Assembly (NCBI GenBank): GCA_017861355.1
Contig: JAGFXQ010000046.1
Span: forward strand, 1-14,560
Origin: Bacillota bacterium
Lineage (GTDB): Bacteria; Bacillota; Clostridia; Lachnospirales; Lachnospiraceae
Direction: 5' to 3'
DNA: 14,560 bases
Positions 7,631-14,311 of this stretch are shown piece after piece. Under the pieces are notes generated by a model that was given only the letters and a program-made list of their open reading frames with translations, ran no database searches and was not told the origin of the DNA. How positions within the stretch are numbered: the first letter of the stretch is position 1; each line of letters starts with the position of its first letter. The position numbers and the translations under genes were made by a program.

Positions 7631-8773
7631 ATCCGGAGAATTAACCAGATCGGCCTGCCATGTATTCGAATACAAATTTCTATGTAATTTGGTAATATTA
7701 TCCCAATTAAAGCTTGACAGATTATAATTAGAACAATGTCCCGGATCGTGACCACCTTCCTCGATATCCAATAATTTTTGCAACTGATGTTGAAGGCTTG
7801 TACTATTACCTTTTTCAAAAATATAACCGTTATTCTTAATTACTTCTATATTCTCCGGGATATTGCTCACAATACACTTTCTGGCATAGCTCATTGCCTC
7901 CAGTAAGCTCAGTGGCATTCCTTCAATATCACTTGGTAGAATGTAAGCCAGACAATTACTAAAAAGCTCCTCGCGTTCCTGCCCATCCACAAAACCTGTC
8001 ATAATTATTCTGTTATCCTTTTCCACAGAAGCTTTAATTTTTTCAATATAATCATCCGAATGGCTGCTTCCACCTGCAATTACCAGCCTAATATCAGTAT
8101 CTAAGTTGCGATAGGCTTCGATTAGATAATGTAGCCCTTTCTCCGGTACAATCCGTGCCAGAAACAGAAAATAATCATTCCGTTTCAGTCCATATTTTTT
8201 ATCGATTACATCAGCTTCAATAGGGAGTGGATCTATGACCCCATTGGGAATATAATGGGTCTCACGGTTATATGTGTTTTTAAAGTACTCATGAGTACTT
8301 TTCGATAATACAATTATTTCATCCGCATATCTCGCAGCTATTTTTTCACCAAGCAATAGATATTTCGTTGCCAATCCTCCCCATTTTGCTCTCTGCCAGT
8401 CTAGCCCATGGATCGTTGCAATGGTTCGAATTTTGAGCAGGTGAGGTATGATTAACATTACGCTGGGGCCTTCCGCATGATAATGGATCAAATCGTACCT
8501 TCCAAATATTGCTCGTATTGTAGCTAAAAATGAATATATTAATGCATCAAAGCTTTTTCTGTTAATGGTTCGGATTGTTATTAATCTTATCCCCTCATAA
8601 TAACGTTCTCCATATTGGGTGAAGTTTTTATTCGCTAAATGAGCGCCACTGCGGTTATATACTTCAACGACATCCCCATGTTCAACTAGACGTTTTGCTA
8701 ATTCTTCTACTACAATCTCTACACCACCCTCTCGTGAGGGAATACGTTTATGACCAATCATCGCAATTCTCAT
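7622..8773 (-). CDS. GT4-family glycosyltransferase (rhamnosyltransferase-like)
   Basis: 383-residue GT-B fold transferase. The N-terminal half has the DUF1972-type pattern IGHKRIPSREGGVEIVVEEL (6-25) and HGLDWQRAKWG (122-132), seen in many EPS rhamnosyl- and related transferases. The C-terminal half has the donor-site residues ARIVPEKG (206-213) and the EX7E motif E284-GMPLSLL-E292. It is expected to work on the cytoplasmic face, extending the lipid-linked unit. Translation start is uncertain: ATG 8773 gives the family-typical N-terminus MRIAMIG but has no SD next to it. A good AAAGGAG (8813-8807) lies 33 bases upstream, 6 bases before an in-frame ATT (8800), which would add nine residues. 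The gene is followed directly by the branching enzyme, whose SD overlaps its stop. Donor sugar unknown; rhamnose is only a family guess. Confidence 0.88.
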   Translation of the reverse strand: MRIAMIGHKRIPSREGGVEIVVEELAKRLVEHGDVVEVYNRSGAHLANKNFTQYGERYYEGIRLITIRTINRKSFDALIYSFLATIRAIFGRYDLIHYHAEGPSVMLIIPHLLKIRTIATIHGLDWQRAKWGGLATKYLLLGEKIAARYADEIIVLSKSTHEYFKNTYNRETHYIPNGVIDPLPIEADVIDKKYGLKRNDYFLFLARIVPEKGLHYLIEAYRNLDTDIRLVIAGGSSHSDDYIEKIKASVEKDNRIIMTGFVDGQEREELFSNCLAYILPSDIEGMPLSLLEAMSYARKCIVSNIPENIEVIKNNGYIFEKGNSTSLQHQLQKLLDIEEGGHDPGHCSNYNLSSFNWDNITKLHRNLYSNTWQADLVNSPDGR

Positions 8774-8806
8774 ATCAGTTATGGCTACTATTACAGCAAT
8801 AGCATT

Positions 8807-8813
8807 CTCCTTT
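8807..8813 (-). promoter_or_regulatory. ribosome binding site AAAGGAG misplaced for the GT4 ATG
   Basis: AAAGGAG follows the stop of the GT2 gene. It is 33 bases from ATG 8773, too far for normal use. An in-frame ATT (8800-8798) is 6 bases from it. An ATG only one base after it opens a four-residue frame that stops at 8791. Confidence 0.5.
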
Positions 8814-8818
8814 CTTGA

Positions 8819-9850
8819 TTAATAACGAAAATATTTGCCTCTCAGCTTTGTTTTGTTTTTATAATAAATAGTTAATAAAAATAATTTTCTAAGTTTCACT
8901 CTGGCTGCCAAAGTATAAATAAGCAACTTGGAATAACGTAGTCGGATAAGCCTTACCTTCTTATGTGCAGAACGAAATGGTTCTTTATCCAGCAATTTAT
9001 AGAATTCCTTCCGTTTATTTTTATCATGTCCGTAATACATATAGAGTTGTTCAAAAATATTATCGATACAATAAGCATGAAAGGCTTCATAAAAAATCTT
9101 ATCCTTATTATGTGTTATCAAATATTCTTCAATATACCCTAGAATCTGATTTGACAATTCGGTGATATTAGGATTAAACGTCTGACTCTCAGATAAATCA
9201 TTAATTCTGTAAAAATAACCAGCAACTGCATAAAAGTGAACATCCTCTGCACGTTCAAGAACCTCCAGGTTGAACAACATATCCTCTGCCCTCTTAAGGC
9301 CATTGATAAACTTGATATCACCTTTTCTAATCATCTCGGTTTTATATAATTTACACCACGGGGTGCAAAGGTTAATTCCCGGATACTTTTTTGAGTATCG
9401 TAGTATAATCAACTGAAGTTCTCGCAGCTCATCGGATGGAAAGGAATAATCGGCTAACGGAATATCACTTGGAAAGATCTTATTATGAAATACTTTCGAA
9501 TAATGAAAAACCAACACATCCGGCGCATCCTTCTTCAAATAATCCACTAACTTACTGCATAGGTTCTCCTCCAGCCAATCATCTGCATCCAGAAACATCA
9601 AATACTCACCTGAGGCCTCCTTTATCCCAACATTTCTGGCATTGGAGACACCTCCATTTCCAATATGTATTACTTTAATGAATGGAAAACTTTCTGCATA
9701 TTCATCGCATACATTCCCTGCTTCATTGATTGATCCGTCATCAACGATAATTACTTGGATTTCATTTGTCCCTTGTCCAGTAACACTATCAAGACATTTT
9801 CTTAAATACACTTCGGCTGTATTATATACCGGTATAATGATGGATAGTAT
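8819..9850 (-). CDS. GT2-family glycosyltransferase with apparent ATA start codon
   Basis: 343-residue GT-A transferase if started at ATA 9850. The N-terminus would read (M)LSIIIPVYNTAE, the normal GT2 opening, followed by VDDGS (36-40), a nucleotide-binding GGVSNARNVGI block (66-76), the DxD-like DADDW (88-92) and RAEDMLF (187-193), where the acidic pair is the expected catalytic region. The C-terminal third is basic. The only standard start in frame is GTG 9811, but that would remove the first beta strand and it has no SD. A full AGGAGGTGAT lies upstream, and an in-frame TGA is two codons before the ATA, so initiation must fall in a 45-base span with no ATG or TTG; ATA sits at ideal spacing. 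It adds a sugar to the lipid-linked unit. The gene family is certain. Whether it is well expressed, weakly expressed or start-mutated is open. Confidence 0.88.
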   Translation of the reverse strand: MLSIIIPVYNTAEVYLRKCLDSVTGQGTNEIQVIIVDDGSINEAGNVCDEYAESFPFIKVIHIGNGGVSNARNVGIKEASGEYLMFLDADDWLEENLCSKLVDYLKKDAPDVLVFHYSKVFHNKIFPSDIPLADYSFPSDELRELQLIILRYSKKYPGINLCTPWCKLYKTEMIRKGDIKFINGLKRAEDMLFNLEVLERAEDVHFYAVAGYFYRINDLSESQTFNPNITELSNQILGYIEEYLITHNKDKIFYEAFHAYCIDNIFEQLYMYYGHDKNKRKEFYKLLDKEPFRSAHKKVRLIRLRYSKLLIYTLAARVKLRKLFLLTIYYKNKTKLRGKYFRY

Positions 9851-9865
9851 TTGATATCACCTCCT
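9851..9865 (-). promoter_or_regulatory. full-strength ribosome binding site in front of an ATA codon
   Basis: AGGAGGTGAT (9865-9856) is a near-complete anti-SD match. Nine bases after AGGAGG comes ATA, where the family would place the initiator Met codon. No ATG, GTG or TTG in the right frame is within reach. Confidence 0.75.
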
Positions 9866-9885
9866 GACCTCTTCGTATATTATGA

Positions 9886-11085
9886 TTACTTGTTTAAACA
9901 ATCCTGATATATCTCAACCACCCTATTACCATAGGCTTCTAAGGAAATCATTTTCTCTCTTTTTTTGATACAATTTCTTGACATCCGTAATCTTTTTTCT
10001 TCATCGTGATATAGATCATTCATTTCCCTAGCTAGCTTTTCTTCATTAATGTCTTCGATCAGGATACCTGTCTCATTGTTCTCGATTAATTCAGGAATCC
10101 CTCCCATCTTAGATGCAATTACCGGTGTTCCCAGTGCTTCTGATTCAAGAATTGATAAGGGGCAATTTTCATACCAAATGGATGGATACACTGTAAACAT
10201 TGCCTTGCTTATTAAGGTATTTAGCTCCTCTCCCTTTTTGAAGCCTACAAATTCTACATTAGGAATATCTTTGCATATGTGTTCAAGAGGACCTGTCCCT
10301 GCTACTCGAAACTTAATATGGGGCAACTTCTTGCAGCAATTAAGAAACATTTCAAGCCCTTTTTCTTCCGATAGTCTTCCAAAATAGAGAACATAATCCC
10401 CTTTTTCACGGTTCGCATCCACCTCTTTTAGTTCAATAAAATTATGTATCGGTAAAGTTTTCCCACGGTATCGATGGATCTGATTTAATTTATCTTCTAT
10501 AAAACGGCTTGGGCAAATGTATAAATCCACCATGCTATACGTTTTTCGGTGCTGATACAATATAGCTTCCATGGAACCGATTATACTTTTCATTTTTGAT
10601 CCATGGATACAATTCTTTCTGGTACAATTCCACTTGCTACCATTTACGCATAGCTCACAAGGCCTTTTTGTATTATCAAACATCAGATGGTTCGGACAAA
10701 TCATCTGATAATCATGCACTGTTTGTATTATTTTAACCTTATGTTTATGTATTTCTTCAATGATGGACGGTGTCAATTGGAAATTGATATTATTCAAATG
10801 AACAACATCCGGTTTGAATTTCTGTAGCACTTTTCTGATTTTTTGCCTGGCTTCAATCGAATAAATTATGTGTATGGGGTAAAGAAGTTTTTTTATTCCG
10901 GATATATGAAAATCCATATTGGATGTGTACGCATTCGCACTATTCGTTACTGTGTTTTTCTCATCAAACATGCCAAAATACTCCACCTGATGTCCTACCT
11001 GCTCCAAGTAACCGCCAATTTTCAAGAAATATGTCTCTGCTCCGCCTCTTGGATATAAAAATTTATTAACCATCAATATTCTCAT
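9886..11085 (-). CDS. GT4-family glycosyltransferase with cysteine-rich insert
   Basis: 399-residue GT-B transferase acting on the cytoplasmic face. The N-terminus MRILMVNKFLYPRGGAETYF (1-20) carries the GGAE loop of the family. The donor domain has YFGRLSEEKG (234-243) and the EX7E motif E306-NCPLSIL-E314, followed by the PVIASKMGGIPEL block (321-333). Between the two domains, after HDYQMICPNH (124-133), there is a cysteine cluster C130, C143, C146, C154, C159 that could bind a metal; similar inserts occur in one subgroup of GT4 enzymes, to my knowledge without an assigned role. ATG 11085 is preferred because AAAGGA lies 6 bases before it; the ATG at 11100 has no SD and adds MKGIN. It is the first transferase gene after the regulatory pair, so it may add the first or second sugar. 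Donor and acceptor are unknown. Confidence 0.88.
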   Translation of the reverse strand: MRILMVNKFLYPRGGAETYFLKIGGYLEQVGHQVEYFGMFDEKNTVTNSANAYTSNMDFHISGIKKLLYPIHIIYSIEARQKIRKVLQKFKPDVVHLNNINFQLTPSIIEEIHKHKVKIIQTVHDYQMICPNHLMFDNTKRPCELCVNGSKWNCTRKNCIHGSKMKSIIGSMEAILYQHRKTYSMVDLYICPSRFIEDKLNQIHRYRGKTLPIHNFIELKEVDANREKGDYVLYFGRLSEEKGLEMFLNCCKKLPHIKFRVAGTGPLEHICKDIPNVEFVGFKKGEELNTLISKAMFTVYPSIWYENCPLSILESEALGTPVIASKMGGIPELIENNETGILIEDINEEKLAREMNDLYHDEEKRLRMSRNCIKKREKMISLEAYGNRVVEIYQDCLNK

Positions 11086-11142
11086 GTTAATTCCTTTCAT
11101 GATTGTTTCTATTCGTAAATTCAGTACTGCCTATTCTTTGAT

Positions 11143-11865
11143 TTAAACAATCATTTTGCTCTTGATTTTTGCACGTCTGTTTGCGTATCTTTGATTTTTA
11201 TAATAGTCGTAGTTTTTAACAATATTTCCGTACTCGTTATTGTTGATTTTATTTAATATAATTCCTGTTATTTTCCCTCCCGAACTATTGAGGATATCTT
11301 TTGCTTCTCTGATACTTCTAATATCTGTTCTTGCATATTCTGATACCAGAATGACACCATCCATTTTGCTAGCCATAACATTGGCATCCAACGATGCAGT
11401 TAAGGAGGGCATGTCCATAATGATAAAATCATAGTCTTTACAAAGCTGATCCATTAATTCATATACCTTATCGGAACATAAGAGACTGATGGGATTTACT
11501 ATTTTACTTCCGCTTGGAATATAGAACAGATTTTTAAGATTTGTTGCGTAAATTGTTTGTTGGTATATGCCTTCCCCTGATAAATAATCGGATAAGCCTA
11601 TCTCCTGTCTCTCATTCAATCTTTTAAACTTTGTGATTTTACGTAAATCACCGTCGATTAAAATTGTTTTCCATCCTGCATTTGCCATAGAGATTGCAAG
11701 ATTTATCGCAATTGTCGTTGCTCCAACTCCCGGTTCACAACCACTAATAATAAACTTCTTATATCCGTCACTTTTCTTTTTCAGATGTAGTTCTACAATA
11801 ATCCGATCAATTGCGTCATTAATGTAATGATTTGTATTTGTATAGAAATCAATTAGTCTATTCAT
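11143..11865 (-). CDS. CpsD/BY-kinase homologue with altered Walker A motif
   Basis: 240-residue homologue of the cytoplasmic tyrosine autokinases (CpsD, YwqD, EpsB) that pair with a Wzz-type membrane protein to control EPS polymerisation and export. The Walker A region reads SGCEPGVGATTIAINLA (41-57): the lysine of the usual PGEGKS is Ala49 (codon GCA), and no lysine lies within the loop. Walker A' is ILIDGDLRK (68-76) and Walker B is FIIMDMP (147-153). The C-terminal tyrosine cluster is Y212, Y219, Y221, Y222, Y227, followed by a basic tail. So the fold and phospho-acceptor tail are kept but the ATP-gripping residue is missing; kinase activity may be lost or altered. It starts at ATG 11865 with AAGGAG 9 bases upstream, overlapping the end of the Wzz gene. 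A ParA-like regulator is a weaker alternative, given the neighbour and the tyrosine tail. Confidence 0.88.
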   Translation of the reverse strand: MNRLIDFYTNTNHYINDAIDRIIVELHLKKKSDGYKKFIISGCEPGVGATTIAINLAISMANAGWKTILIDGDLRKITKFKRLNERQEIGLSDYLSGEGIYQQTIYATNLKNLFYIPSGSKIVNPISLLCSDKVYELMDQLCKDYDFIIMDMPSLTASLDANVMASKMDGVILVSEYARTDIRSIREAKDILNSSGGKITGIILNKINNNEYGNIVKNYDYYKNQRYANRRAKIKSKMIV

Positions 11866-11871
11866 AAGGTT

Positions 11872-12522
11872 TTACTCCTTCCACTTTTTTTCAAATAATG
11901 GAATCGCTCCGATCACATCAATATCTCCGCCTAAACTAATGTCATATAAACTATATATTTTCCTAGAGAATATTACACCAGATATAATCCAAACACATAA
12001 TAATATAATCCCTACAAGTGTTACTATTAGTCTAAACTTCAACTGCTCTACCCGTTTATTAAAGGACAGTGAGACCGATGTTGCTTCATCCAGAAAACGT
12101 GTTGAATTGCTGTCTGTGATATTATTCACCTCTTCAATGAATACCGCTGCAACTGCATTTGCTACCTTGATAGCAAGGTTCTCATCCGTTGAAGTAGCAT
12201 TGATACCAAGTACTAGTGAATAAGTTTTCACCGTGATCATTTTTTTGATCCCATCCGCATCCAGACTAGGTATATTTAATGAATTCGCCGCCCTTTCACT
12301 AACCTTTGAACTTGTGATAATATCCGAATATATTGTTAGGGTCGGATAATCTGTGGCAGAAAAAACAGTAGCCTCTGCCGTATACTCATCTTCTCGTATA
12401 TTGTTAATACTAATCAGATATGCAATTCCATAAAATACTACTCCTGTAATAACAATCAACCACCACTTGCCTATAATGGCTTTCAAGCATCTCTTTAGAT
12501 CTATATTAATTTCTTTATTCAT
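11872..12522 (-). CDS. Wzz/CpsC-like chain-length determinant and kinase adaptor
   Basis: 216-residue membrane protein with two transmembrane segments (about 19-38 and 164-186) and an extracytoplasmic domain between them. The N-terminus EINIDLKRCLKAIIGKWW is the usual lead-in of Wzz proteins. The C-terminal cytoplasmic tail of about 30 residues, with GDIDVIGAIPLF (199-210), is the part that in CpsC/CapA-type proteins activates the partner kinase. The proline-rich motif usual before the second membrane segment is not present: that position reads FLDEATSVSLSFNK (143-156). The partner kinase gene begins 6 bases after the stop, the usual Firmicute split arrangement. A strong AAGGAGGGG lies 5 bases before the ATG. 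Role: sets polymer length with CpsD and Wzy. Confidence 0.88.
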   Translation of the reverse strand: MNKEINIDLKRCLKAIIGKWWLIVITGVVFYGIAYLISINNIREDEYTAEATVFSATDYPTLTIYSDIITSSKVSERAANSLNIPSLDADGIKKMITVKTYSLVLGINATSTDENLAIKVANAVAAVFIEEVNNITDSNSTRFLDEATSVSLSFNKRVEQLKFRLIVTLVGIILLCVWIISGVIFSRKIYSLYDISLGGDIDVIGAIPLFEKKWKE

Positions 12523-12782
12523 ATACCCCTCCTTGAATGGTTAATATTTATTCTCCCATTTCATCTACTCCTCATTACTCAAAGATAAGAAATTAAGTCA
12601 TATCCTGTAGCTGGAATATTTTCCATAATATTAGATAATTTCCTTCTATTCTGATATAAAAACTCATAATTGTCAATTATTATTTTACATTTTTCGTTAT
12701 TGATGCAATAGTTGAATATTTTATTGTGTATTATCTATCATTTATTATAACTGTGTTAATAAATATACAATTTTTACACAAA
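12523..12782 (-). other. 260-bp gap between LCP and Wzz genes with internal promoter and leader
   Basis: AT-rich, non-coding apart from short frames. It holds a probable sigma-A promoter (12676-12648) and, downstream of it, a 15-codon frame at 12626-12579 that encodes MENIPATGYDLISYL but has only a distant AAGGA. No convincing terminator follows the LCP gene, so read-through from the upstream promoter is also possible. Confidence 0.5.
12648..12676 (-). promoter_or_regulatory. probable sigma-A promoter for wzz and downstream EPS genes
   Basis: A perfect -35 TTGACA (12676-12671) is followed by a 17-base spacer and CAGAAT (12653-12648), which matches four of six -10 bases. Transcription would begin near 12641, leaving a leader of about 120 bases before the Wzz gene. 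The gap length and position support a second promoter here. Confidence 0.5.
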
Positions 12783-13862
12783 TCATGGCATCCCATATAC
12801 TTTTCTATGTAGCTCTTTTAAATTTTTTTCAAAGTCTATTCCTATCACAGCCATCCGATTAATTGTCAAATAAGAAAACGAGTTCTCCATAGGAATGCTC
12901 CACTGCTCTATTTCATAATTTCTATAAGCAGGAACTGATAATATTAGGGATAAAATTTTATTTTCACTAAGATTTGTTGTAACCCTTGGTAGTATGTTAT
13001 CTGATAATTCTAATATTTTTAGGTAATTTAAATCTTTAATTTTATTGAATATTGTCTGTAAGACCAGTCGCTGTCGGGCTGTTCTTTCAAAATCCGTGCC
13101 CACATAGCGATTGCGGATATATCCTAGCGTTTGCTTTCCATTCAACACATAATTTCCTGCTTGTGTAAGTAAATCATCGTTCTCATTTTCTTTATTATGT
13201 TGATTTATTTCTTTTATATAAAAATTAATGATAGGAATGTACTCCTCTTTCACTTCTAAGGTTACTCCATCAATAGAATCAACTACGTCGATGAATGCAT
13301 AAAAGTCCATTGATATATATTTATCTATTTCAATTTGAAAGTTTTCTTCTATGGTATTAACCAACAGGTCAGCTCCGCCATATGCATAGGCAGCATTTAA
13401 ACGATTATTTTTATGCGAGGGAATACTTAGATAAATATCTCTTAATAACGAGGTAAGAACAATCGTTTTTGTTTTAGAATTGATGGAAACAATCACCATA
13501 GCATCGGAACGCCCTGAACCACCCGTTTCCCTGGTATCACAGCCTATGAGCAGAATATTATATACATCATTACTACTGATTTCTTGATCCTTATCATTAA
13601 TATTATTAAGTATCGTTTCATCTAGTTCATCAATAGCTGCTTGTGGTGAATCGCTCGTATCCGTCACATCTTCTATTACCTTTTCATCTGTTTCTTCTAT
13701 CAAATTATCAGTTACTTCATAAGAGGGATTATCCTTGATCAGATTCATCTTATTAATGTACTTATGAATGACTAGATATCCCGTAATACCTAAAGCAATT
13801 ACAACACTAATGAATGCGATAAAAATAATTCTGACAACTTTTAAGACCTTATCTTTTTTCAT
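12783..13862 (-). CDS. LytR-CpsA-Psr (LCP) family polysaccharide-peptidoglycan ligase
   Basis: 359-residue protein anchored by one N-terminal transmembrane helix (about 11-33), with the rest outside the cell. After an acidic, low-complexity linker (about 45-98) the LCP domain begins at YNILLIGCDTRETGG (101-115). Key residues seen are D109 and R111, RSDAM (118-122), LLRDIYLSIP (139-148), LNAAYAYGG (155-163), DGVTLEV (198-204) and the basic GYIRNRYVGTDFERTARQR stretch (247-265), which together bind the polyprenyl-pyrophosphate head group. LCP proteins transfer undecaprenyl-linked polymers to peptidoglycan, so the polymer is probably wall-attached. ATG 13862 has AAGGAGG 7 bases upstream. It is the first gene of the locus, as cpsA is in streptococcal capsule operons. 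Transcription attenuator, the old family name, is not the likely function. Confidence 0.92.
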   Translation of the reverse strand: MKKDKVLKVVRIIFIAFISVVIALGITGYLVIHKYINKMNLIKDNPSYEVTDNLIEETDEKVIEDVTDTSDSPQAAIDELDETILNNINDKDQEISSNDVYNILLIGCDTRETGGSGRSDAMVIVSINSKTKTIVLTSLLRDIYLSIPSHKNNRLNAAYAYGGADLLVNTIEENFQIEIDKYISMDFYAFIDVVDSIDGVTLEVKEEYIPIINFYIKEINQHNKENENDDLLTQAGNYVLNGKQTLGYIRNRYVGTDFERTARQRLVLQTIFNKIKDLNYLKILELSDNILPRVTTNLSENKILSLILSVPAYRNYEIEQWSIPMENSFSYLTINRMAVIGIDFEKNLKELHRKVYGMP

Positions 13863-14030
13863 TGGTATACCTCCTTAATCTTATATATCTTAGTATAAAT
13901 ACTCCTGAAATTATATAATTTTATATTTGTAGTATTGTTTGCTGATACATAGTTACATCATTATTACAAAGTTATCTGTGAATGTCATGCTAATTTATGG
14001 ACGCACCTATATTTTGAATAATTGATTTGT

Positions 14031-14059
14031 ATTATACTATATTGTATACAATTTGAAAA
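14031..14059 (-). promoter_or_regulatory. probable promoter of the LCP gene and EPS locus
   Basis: TATAAT (14036-14031) is a perfect -10 box. TTTTCA (14059-14054) matches four of six -35 bases at 17-base spacing. Transcription would begin near 14024, with a leader of about 160 bases. A second TATAAT-like box lies closer to the gene, inside the palindrome AAATTATATAATTT (13908-13921), but it has no fitting -35. Confidence 0.5.
14041..14052. promoter_or_regulatory. 12-bp perfect palindrome in the promoter spacer (possible operator)
   Basis: ATTGTATACAAT is a perfect inverted repeat lying wholly between the proposed -35 and -10 boxes. A dimeric repressor bound here would block the promoter. In AT-rich DNA such a palindrome can arise by chance, and no second copy is seen in the window. 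Confidence 0.35.
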
Positions 14060-14107
14060 GATAAGTTAAATTTATATCAAATTATTCGTTTGAAGGCGTT
14101 AAATTGA

Positions 14108-14154
14108 TAAAACAATAAAAGAGGCTTCAGACACTTGAACATCGGAAGCCCTCT
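14108..14154 (-). terminator. intrinsic terminator on the minus strand with no gene in front of it
   Basis: Read on the minus strand, AGAGGGCTTC (14154-14145) and GAAGCCTCT (14128-14120) form a nine-pair stem with one bulged C and a 16-base loop, followed by TTTATTGTTTTATC. The T-rich tail exists only in this direction. It would insulate the EPS promoter from upstream transcription or end a short RNA. Confidence 0.7.
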
Positions 14155-14179
14155 ATTATCGTTGTTGTTGCAATGTATG
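14108..14179 (-). ncRNA. candidate short RNA of about 70 nt ending at the orphan terminator
   Basis: A promoter-like pair lies just upstream (TTGACT 14215-14210, 18-base spacer, TATTTT 14191-14186), which would start a transcript near 14179 that ends at the terminator. No open frame of useful size is present. The existence of the RNA is inferred only from these two signals. Confidence 0.25.
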
Positions 14180-14185
14180 CGAGGT

Positions 14186-14215
14186 AAAATAGGCGGTAGT
14201 ATTGAGAATAGTCAA
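14186..14215 (-). promoter_or_regulatory. possible minus-strand promoter for the short RNA
   Basis: TTGACT (five of six) and TATTTT (four of six) at 18-base spacing. The spacing is slightly long, so the promoter would be weak to moderate. It is divergent from the fliB promoter. Confidence 0.3.
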
Positions 14216-14226
14216 TGAATTATCGC

Positions 14227-14255
14227 TTTACAAAATTAATTCTAAAAATTACAAT
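14227..14255 (+). promoter_or_regulatory. probable sigma-A promoter of the fliB-like gene
   Basis: TTTACA (14227-14232) and TACAAT (14250-14255) each match five of six consensus bases with a 17-base spacer. Transcription would begin near 14262, about 50 bases before the ATG. Confidence 0.55.
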
Positions 14256-14311
14256 AGATCATATTAATTTCTTTTTTTTGGAATTAAATTCTATTAAGTG
14301 GGAGTCTGATA

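Noticed and set aside
11086..11100. ATG 11100 as start of the first GT4
   Set aside because: No SD before it, whereas AAAGGA lies correctly before ATG 11085, which gives the family-typical N-terminus.
12724..12781. Inverted repeat TTGTGTA/TACACAA after the LCP gene as terminator
   Set aside because: The stem is only 7 pairs with a 44-base loop and has no T-run, so it would not form an intrinsic terminator.
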